Notes under the pieces: generated by a model
The model's database searches: none
Told to the model about the DNA's origin: nothing
Seen by the model: the letters and a program-made list of their open reading frames with translations, nothing else
Program-made: the position numbers and the translations under genes
Assembly: GCF_030651745.1 (NCBI RefSeq)
Contig: NZ_JAUSCC010000089.1
Coordinates: 1-28,278, forward strand
Length of the DNA: 28,278 nucleotides
From: Methylophaga sp.
GTDB taxonomy: Bacteria; Pseudomonadota; Gammaproteobacteria; Nitrosococcales; Methylophagaceae
Reading direction: 5' to 3'
Shown: positions 23,048-28,278 of the stretch, piece by piece
Layout: each line of letters begins with the position of its first letter
Position numbering within the stretch: the first letter of the stretch is position 1

Positions 23048-25752
23048 TATTTAATTGCGCCATGGCAGTTTTTAAACTTTTTCCCACTGCCACATGGGCA
23101 CGGATCATTACGGCCAACTTTTTTGCCTTCACGAGTTAATGGCTGATTTGCTGAAGGATGTTCAGCTTCTGCTTCAGCAGAGGGACTTTCGTGCTGGTAT
23201 TCAACATCTGCTGATTGACGGCGCTGTTCATCTACCGCTTCAACATCTTCCGGTGCACGGACTTTAACGCGGGATATTAAACTGATCACATCGTGTTTTA
23301 AGCTATCGAGCATTGCGGTGAACAGCTGGAACGCTTCGCGTTTATATTCCTGCTTAGGATCTTTTTGGGCATAACCACGCAGATTAATACCCTGACGTAG
23401 ATAATCCATCTGCGCCAGATGTTCTTTCCACTGGGTATCCAGCGTTTGCAACATAATGGCTTTTTCAAAATGCCGCATCAACTCTGCACCCACTGTGGCT
23501 TCCTTGGCCTGGCAGGCCGCTTCTGCTTCATCAACAATGCGTTGGCGTAAAGTTTCTTCATGCAAACTATCGTCCGCTTCCAACCAGCCACTGATATCCA
23601 AGTCCAAAGCAAAATCATCACGCAGTGCCTGTTCCAGACCGGTGACATTCCATTGTTCATCAATACTGTTTGGCGGAATGTACAGACTGATAACATCATT
23701 AATAACGCTGCTGCGCATTGAAATAATAGACTCAGAAACATCATCCGATGCCATTAATTCATTACGTTGTTCGTAAATCACTTTACGCTGATCGTTAGCC
23801 ACATCATCGAATTGCAGTAATTGTTTACGGATATCGAAGTTATGTCCTTCAACTTTGCGTTGAGCATTTTCAATGGCTCTGCTAACCCAAGGATGCTCAA
23901 TGGCTTCGCCTTCTTCCATACCCAGTTTCTGCATCAACCCGGCCATGCGTTCTGACGCAAAAATCCGCATCAGATTATCTTCAAGTGACAGATAAAAACG
24001 GGTTGAGCCAGGATCACCCTGACGACCTGAACGACCACGTAACTGGTTATCGATACGGCGGGATTCATGGCGTTCAGTACCGATAATATGTAAACCACCG
24101 GCTTGCAAGACCAAATCATGGCGTTGTTGCCAGTCGGCTTTCACTTTGGCTTTTGCAGCCTCATCAGCATCCTCGCCAAGTTTTTCCAACTCAGCTTCAA
24201 GGCTACCACCAAGAACAATATCGGTACCACGACCCGCCATATTGGTAGCAATAGTTACTGAACCAGGTTTACCTGCTTCAGCAATGATGTGGGCTTCTTT
24301 TTCATGGAATTTCGCGTTCAATACTTCGTGCGGAATTTTGGCTTTGGTCAGCAATTTATCCAGATACTCAGAACTCTCGATCGAAGCGGTACCCACCAGC
24401 ACCGGTTGTTTGCGTTTGATACATTCCTGGATATCCAACAGGATCGCGTCGAATTTCTCTTTTGCGGTCAAATAAATTCTGTCTGCTTCGTCTTTACGTT
24501 GCATTGGACGATGCGTTGGAATAACCACAACTTCCAGGCCATAAATGGATTGTAATTCGTAAGCTTCGGTATCAGCTGTACCGGTCATACCAGATAATTT
24601 TTTATACAGACGGAAATAGTTCTGGAAAGTGATTGATGCCAGCGTTTGATTCTCGTTTTGAATCTTCACACCTTCTTTGGCTTCAATTGCCTGATGTAAG
24701 CCTTCAGACCAACGACGGCCGGGCATGGTACGGCCAGTAAATTCATCGACGATAATGATCTGATCATCCTGAACGATGTATTCAACATCTTTATGAAACA
24801 GGACATGCGCTCTCAATGCAGCAGTAACATGATGCATCAGGCCAATATTGGCGGCATCATACAAGCTTGCATCAGCATCCAGCAGTCCTGCTTCAGTTAA
24901 TAACTGTTCGATTTTTTCATGGCCGGCTTCAGTGAAATGAACTTGTTTGTTCTTTTCATCTACCGTGTAATCACCTGCGACTTTGATGTCGTCATCTTCA
25001 CCTTCCTGTTTGGTGAGATGCGGAATTAAGGTGTTTATTTGCACATAACGCTCAGAGCTGTCTTCCGCCGGACCGGAAATAATCAATGGCGTTCTGGCTT
25101 CGTCAATCAGGATGGAGTCAACCTCATCGATAACGGCAAAGTTAAGCGGCCGTTGTACACGGTCTTCCAAACGAAAAGCCATGTTGTCACGCAGGTAATC
25201 AAAGCCAAACTCATTATTGGTGCCGTAGGTGATATCAGCTGCATATGCTTCACGCCGTTCATCGCCACTTAAGCCACTGACGATGACCCCGGTAGTTAAC
25301 CCGAGAAAACCATAAAGTTTGCTCATCCAGGCCGAGTCACGTTTAGCAAGATAATCATTGACTGTGATTACGTGAACGCCTTCACCGGTCAACGCATTCA
25401 GATAAACGGCCAGAGTTGCCACCAGTGTTTTACCTTCACCGGTTTTCATCTCTGCGACTTTGCCGTCGTTCAGCACCATACCACCAATCAACTGTACATC
25501 GAAATGGCGCATTTCCATGACCCGTTTACCCGCTTCACGGACTACTGCAAACGCTTCAACTAAAATATCATTGAGCGTTTGGCCGTCATTTAATCTTTGT
25601 TTAAATTCGATGGTTTTGGATTTTAAGGCAGCATCATCCAGCTTTTCGTATTCGCTTTCCAATTCATTGATAAGGCTAATTTGTTTCTGCAGCTTTTTGA
25701 TAACACGATCGTTGCGACTGCCAAAAACCTTACTGAAAAACTTGCCTACCAT
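23047..25752 (-). CDS. secA: Preprotein translocase motor subunit SecA
   Basis: The 901-residue ATPase drives secretory proteins through SecYEG. Walker A is MKTGEGKT at 102-109, with DEVD and [11 protein letters not shown] in NBD1, [10 protein letters not shown] and [11 protein letters not shown] in NBD2, and a C-terminal zinc motif [14 protein letters not shown] (C885, C887, C896, H897) for SecB and ribosome binding. Length equals the family norm. AGGTAG precedes the ATG. No secM is upstream; instead an M23 peptidase gene lies there on the same strand, 135 bases away. A perfect TATAAT lies 55-60 bases upstream. Confidence 0.97.
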   Translation of the reverse strand: MVGKFFSKVFGSRNDRVIKKLQKQISLINELESEYEKLDDAALKSKTIEFKQRLNDGQTLNDILVEAFAVVREAGKRVMEMRHFDVQLIGGMVLNDGKVAEMKTGEGKTLVATLAVYLNALTGEGVHVITVNDYLAKRDSAWMSKLYGFLGLTTGVIVSGLSGDERREAYAADITYGTNNEFGFDYLRDNMAFRLEDRVQRPLNFAVIDEVDSILIDEARTPLIISGPAEDSSERYVQINTLIPHLTKQEGEDDDIKVAGDYTVDEKNKQVHFTEAGHEKIEQLLTEAGLLDADASLYDAANIGLMHHVTAALRAHVLFHKDVEYIVQDDQIIIVDEFTGRTMPGRRWSEGLHQAIEAKEGVKIQNENQTLASITFQNYFRLYKKLSGMTGTADTEAYELQSIYGLEVVVIPTHRPMQRKDEADRIYLTAKEKFDAILLDIQECIKRKQPVLVGTASIESSEYLDKLLTKAKIPHEVLNAKFHEKEAHIIAEAGKPGSVTIATNMAGRGTDIVLGGSLEAELEKLGEDADEAAKAKVKADWQQRHDLVLQAGGLHIIGTERHESRRIDNQLRGRSGRQGDPGSTRFYLSLEDNLMRIFASERMAGLMQKLGMEEGEAIEHPWVSRAIENAQRKVEGHNFDIRKQLLQFDDVANDQRKVIYEQRNELMASDDVSESIISMRSSVINDVISLYIPPNSIDEQWNVTGLEQALRDDFALDLDISGWLEADDSLHEETLRQRIVDEAEAACQAKEATVGAELMRHFEKAIMLQTLDTQWKEHLAQMDYLRQGINLRGYAQKDPKQEYKREAFQLFTAMLDSLKHDVISLISRVKVRAPEDVEAVDEQRRQSADVEYQHESPSAEAEAEHPSANQPLTREGKKVGRNDPCPCGSGKKFKNCHGAIK

Positions 25753-25807
25753 GACTGAACTACCTGTTGATTTGTGTCGAATTGACGACGGTTTGATAAA
25801 TCACGTG

Positions 25808-25813
25808 ATTATA
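25808..25813 (-). promoter_or_regulatory. -10 box of the secA promoter
   Basis: On the minus strand GTTATAATCACG contains a perfect TATAAT 55 bases before the secA ATG. The -35 at 17-18 bases is weak. The leader of about 48 bases shows no obvious regulatory ORF. Confidence 0.5.
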
Positions 25814-25887
25814 ACGCGTACTATTGAGAAGATCGAAGATCAACTTAATCTTTTATGTGGTGACAGAAAGTGTAATTACAAGAGGGA

Positions 25888-26808
25888 TTATTCGATGTAA
25901 TTAAAAGGATTCACGGATTTACCGTCTCGCAGCACTTCAAAATGGACATGAGGCCCGGTTGATCGGCCAGTTGATCCCATCAGCGCAATGACATCACCTT
26001 TGCTGACCCTATCTCCAGTCGTTACTTCCAGCGATTTATTGTGAGCATAACGAGTTACATAACCGTTTCCGTGATCGATCTCAACCAGACCACCATAATC
26101 GCCTCGCATACCAGCCCAGCTAACAATGCCATCCGCAACAGAAATCACTGCACTGCCAGTTTTACCGGCGAAATCAATTCCATCATGGAAGGACTTTTTT
26201 CCATTGAAAGGATCAACTCGATAGCCATAAAAAGATGAAATCCAACCTTCATCAACGGGTCTGCCAGTTGGGATTGCACCAGTGATGTTGTCATTCGTAA
26301 TCAAATAATCTTGTAATGCGGTTAACGTGTCCTGTTGATTCGCAAAGTCTTGCGACAGACGAACTAAACTTTCTTCGAATTCAGCATTAGATAACCAGTC
26401 ACCGGATTTTTCGATACCGCCCATGCCTGGAGTAAATTCCAAATCAAAGTCACTCAATTCAAAACCCGCAATTTCAGCTAATCGCTGGCTGAGCATTTTC
26501 AAGCGGATGGCTTCAGCCTGTAATCCACCAAGCTGTTGAGCATAGAACCCTTGAATAGCTTCATTTGCAGTAGTGTTATCACTGATGGAGTACGGATCGG
26601 GTTTAGGTGTGAGGAGTTGAGCAGTTGGAAAATATTTTGAATCTTCAGTTGATGTCAGAGTAGTTTTATCATCAATGTAGTTCATCGCTGAAATGGTTAC
26701 TGCAATGGTGATTGATAACACAAACATTGTCAGCAACATCAGAGTGGTTCGGCTTAAATGCCAGTTCTTATGGCCGGTATTGTCGGCGGATATTATGATA
26801 ATCTGCAT
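25888..26808 (-). CDS. Membrane-anchored M23 (LytM) family peptidase
   Basis: The 306-residue protein has one N-terminal TM helix (about 21-41), a periplasmic helical region (about 85-170) and a C-terminal LytM/M23 domain. Zinc ligands H208, D212 (FHDGIDF) and H289 (HVHF), with H256 and H287, are all present, so it should be an active peptidoglycan endopeptidase, unlike degenerate EnvC/NlpD-type activators. The frame extends to 26862, but GAGGA lies 5 bases before ATG 26808. The gene sits between secA and dciA, an arrangement I recall from Pseudomonas. Only 26 bases separate its start from the divergent dciA start. Confidence 0.92.
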   Translation of the reverse strand: MQIIIISADNTGHKNWHLSRTTLMLLTMFVLSITIAVTISAMNYIDDKTTLTSTEDSKYFPTAQLLTPKPDPYSISDNTTANEAIQGFYAQQLGGLQAEAIRLKMLSQRLAEIAGFELSDFDLEFTPGMGGIEKSGDWLSNAEFEESLVRLSQDFANQQDTLTALQDYLITNDNITGAIPTGRPVDEGWISSFYGYRVDPFNGKKSFHDGIDFAGKTGSAVISVADGIVSWAGMRGDYGGLVEIDHGNGYVTRYAHNKSLEVTTGDRVSKGDVIALMGSTGRSTGPHVHFEVLRDGKSVNPFNYIE

Positions 26809-26834
26809 ACTTATCCTCGTCCCGGTATTGAGAC

Positions 26835-27287
26835 ATGTCAAATAAACCGCTTCATTTTGCAACTGTGTGCCAGAGTAATCAGCAACTACAGCAAATTGCG
26901 AAGCGCGCCCAAAAATTAACCCAGCTTAACAGCATTCTGCAAGAAATTTTACCTTCGCAGTTCGCAGGGCATTGCCAGCTGGCAAATCTGAATGACAACA
27001 AAATTATCATCCATACCGAAAGTGCGGCAATTGCAAGCTTGTTACGCTTTCATTCCGCAACTATTTGTAAAACACTTTCCAACCAATTGGCTGTAAAAAT
27101 TGATCGCGTAGAAGTCAAAGTAAAACCCGGTCATTCTGCTCAGAAATTACCCAGATCCAACACGATTGATATGTCTAATAACAATGCAGCGCTGATTGCT
27201 CAGACCGCCGCCGGATTAGACGATGGTCAGCTCAAAACAGCGCTGCATAAACTCGCAAAGCGAGGTGAATTTTCTAATGACTCCTAG
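26835..27287 (+). CDS. dciA: DUF721 / DciA-type replicative helicase loader
   Basis: The 150-residue protein matches DUF721, renamed DciA, the ancestral loader or operator of the DnaB helicase in bacteria lacking phage-type DnaC. The conserved core is [22 protein letters not shown] (about 31-52), [20 protein letters not shown] (about 59-78) and the basic strand VEVKVKP. The C-terminal part is less conserved. The neighbourhood lpxC / dciA / secA is typical of non-enteric gammaproteobacteria. The Shine-Dalgarno is weak (GAG near the ATG). Its TAG stop lies within a CTAG shared with the convergent lpxC stop. Confidence 0.83.
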   Translation: MSNKPLHFATVCQSNQQLQQIAKRAQKLTQLNSILQEILPSQFAGHCQLANLNDNKIIIHTESAAIASLLRFHSATICKTLSNQLAVKIDRVEVKVKPGHSAQKLPRSNTIDMSNNNAALIAQTAAGLDDGQLKTALHKLAKRGEFSNDS

Positions 27288-28201
27288 CTGACTATTGAAG
27301 CAGCTGGTCGACTGAATACAATTGGTGCATCTGCATCTTCTTCAAATGTCACCAATTCCCAGCAATCCTGTTGAGCCAGAAGTTTACGTAATAAACGATT
27401 GTTAACCTCGTGGCCAGATTTATGACCAACGAATGCACCAATCAAGCTGTGACCTAATAAATAGAGATCGCCAATGGCATCAAGCACCTTATGACGAACA
27501 AATTCATCTTCATAACGCAGGCCATCTTCATTTAATACACGAAAGTCATCGACAACGATGGCATTGTCCATACTGCCACCAAGCGCCAGATTCATTTCCC
27601 GCAATTTTTCGATATCTTTCATAAAACCGAAAGTCCGGGCACGACTGACTTCTCGAACAAATGATGTGGAGGAGAAATCAACATCAACCTGTTGTGGTCT
27701 GCCAGTAAATGCCGGATGTTCAAAATCAATGGTAAAAGAGACTTTGAAACCTTCAAATGGCTCAAACTTAGCCCATTTATCACCATCTTCCAGTAATACA
27801 GGCTTTTTAATACGAATAAATTGCTTGGCTACTGCCTGCTCTTCAATGCCCGCGGATTGCACCAGAAACACAAAAGGTCCGGCGCTGCCATCCATAATAG
27901 GCACTTCAGCTGCATTCAAATCAATATAAGCATTATCGATACCCAGCCCGGCAAAGGCTGACAATAAATGTTCCACGGTTGAAACCCGCTGACCATTTTG
28001 GATTAATGTGGTTGACAGGGCAGTCTCACCCACATTTTCCGCTTTGGCTTCGATTTCAACAACTGGGTCCAAATCAACTCGACGGAAAATTATGCCTGTA
28101 TTAGGGGCAGCCGGACGCAATGTTAAATACACCATCTCACCGCTGTGTAATCCCACACCTGTGGCACGAATCACATTTTTCAATGTTCGCTGCTTAATCA
28201 A
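27284..28201 (-). CDS. lpxC: UDP-3-O-acyl-N-acetylglucosamine deacetylase
   Basis: The 305-residue zinc enzyme catalyses the committed step of lipid A synthesis. Zinc ligands are H78 (VEHLLSA), H237 and D241 (HKVLDAIGD). E77 and H264 ([10 protein letters not shown]) are catalytic. The hydrophobic passage typical of LpxC is present. The start is TTG at 28201, as the sequence MIKQRTL aligns exactly with E. coli LpxC and a GGGGGT Shine-Dalgarno lies 8 bases upstream. A rare start may limit expression, which must be tightly balanced in Gram-negatives. The 77 bases beyond it are AT-rich, with no gene; ftsZ would be the expected neighbour outside the window. Confidence 0.97.
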   Translation of the reverse strand: MIKQRTLKNVIRATGVGLHSGEMVYLTLRPAAPNTGIIFRRVDLDPVVEIEAKAENVGETALSTTLIQNGQRVSTVEHLLSAFAGLGIDNAYIDLNAAEVPIMDGSAGPFVFLVQSAGIEEQAVAKQFIRIKKPVLLEDGDKWAKFEPFEGFKVSFTIDFEHPAFTGRPQQVDVDFSSTSFVREVSRARTFGFMKDIEKLREMNLALGGSMDNAIVVDDFRVLNEDGLRYEDEFVRHKVLDAIGDLYLLGHSLIGAFVGHKSGHEVNNRLLRKLLAQQDCWELVTFEEDADAPIVFSRPAASIVS

Positions 28202-28278
28202 GGTGCTCTACCCCCTTCTAGTTTAATCATCCGACAATAATATCATAGGCTTATATTACATAACCATCTTCGTTAGTC

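Noticed and set aside
25871..25880. TGTAATTACA palindrome near the M23 stop as an operator
   Set aside because: It is short and AT-rich, does not match a regulator site I recognise, and is not near the mapped -10.
25460..25900. 146-codon open frame on the plus strand across the secA start
   Set aside because: It is a shadow of secA plus the intergenic promoter region, with no recognisable domain.
1..28278. CRISPR array, tRNA, insertion sequence, toxin-antitoxin or phage defence island
   Set aside because: No regularly spaced repeats, cloverleaf patterns, transposase genes or terminal repeats were seen; the genes are core housekeeping and signalling functions.

Overview
The window reads as a chromosomal core region of a Gram-negative gammaproteobacterium outside the Enterobacterales. 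The evidence is lpxC (lipid A synthesis), the block lpxC / dciA / M23 peptidase / secA / argJ / DUF3549, a DciA-type helicase loader, and ABC-F proteins that resemble E. coli Uup, YheS and YbiT along their full length. Composition is moderate in G+C and even throughout. I see no integrase, transposase, tRNA, rRNA, CRISPR array or prophage gene. A Thiotrichales/Methylophaga-like host is only a guess.

Layout. 1-2060: a cold-shock protein with its terminator, a secreted DUF4197 protein, and an unusual membrane-anchored mono-haem c-type cytochrome, closed by a strong bidirectional terminator. 2080-6626 (minus strand): uup, yheS and ung. 6853-11401 (plus): a REC-HD-GYP response regulator overlapping a BvgS-like hybrid sensor kinase with two periplasmic solute-binding domains, a likely signal-to-c-di-GMP pathway. 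11480-13784: msrB overlapping a small GIY-YIG protein, then ybiT. 13896-15502: a secreted SYLF-domain protein converging on dodecin and a formate/nitrite-family channel. 15688-18794: the RNA helicase deaD, with a structured leader and a strong terminator, then a fused SpmA-SpmB membrane protein. 19002-20739: a tightly overlapping operon of a 2OG-Fe(II) dioxygenase, a peptide deformylase and a PNPOx-like flavoprotein. 20755-25752 (minus): secA, argJ and a DUF3549 protein. 25888-28201: an M23 peptidase divergent from dciA, which converges on lpxC through a shared palindromic stop.

Functionally, much of the window serves translation and RNA quality (three ABC-F ATPases, DeaD, Csp, deformylase) and envelope biogenesis (LpxC, SecA, M23 peptidase). 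Repair is represented by Ung and MsrB, and signalling by the HD-GYP/kinase pair. Every gap between genes is under 300 bases; the largest are 6627-6852 and 18795-19001, and both are described.

No clear new defence or mobile system is visible. The most interesting items are the mono-haem membrane cytochrome, the kinase/HD-GYP pair, the dioxygenase-deformylase-flavoprotein operon, two genes that may be leaderless with identical -10-to-ATG geometry, and several RNA or DNA inverted repeats.
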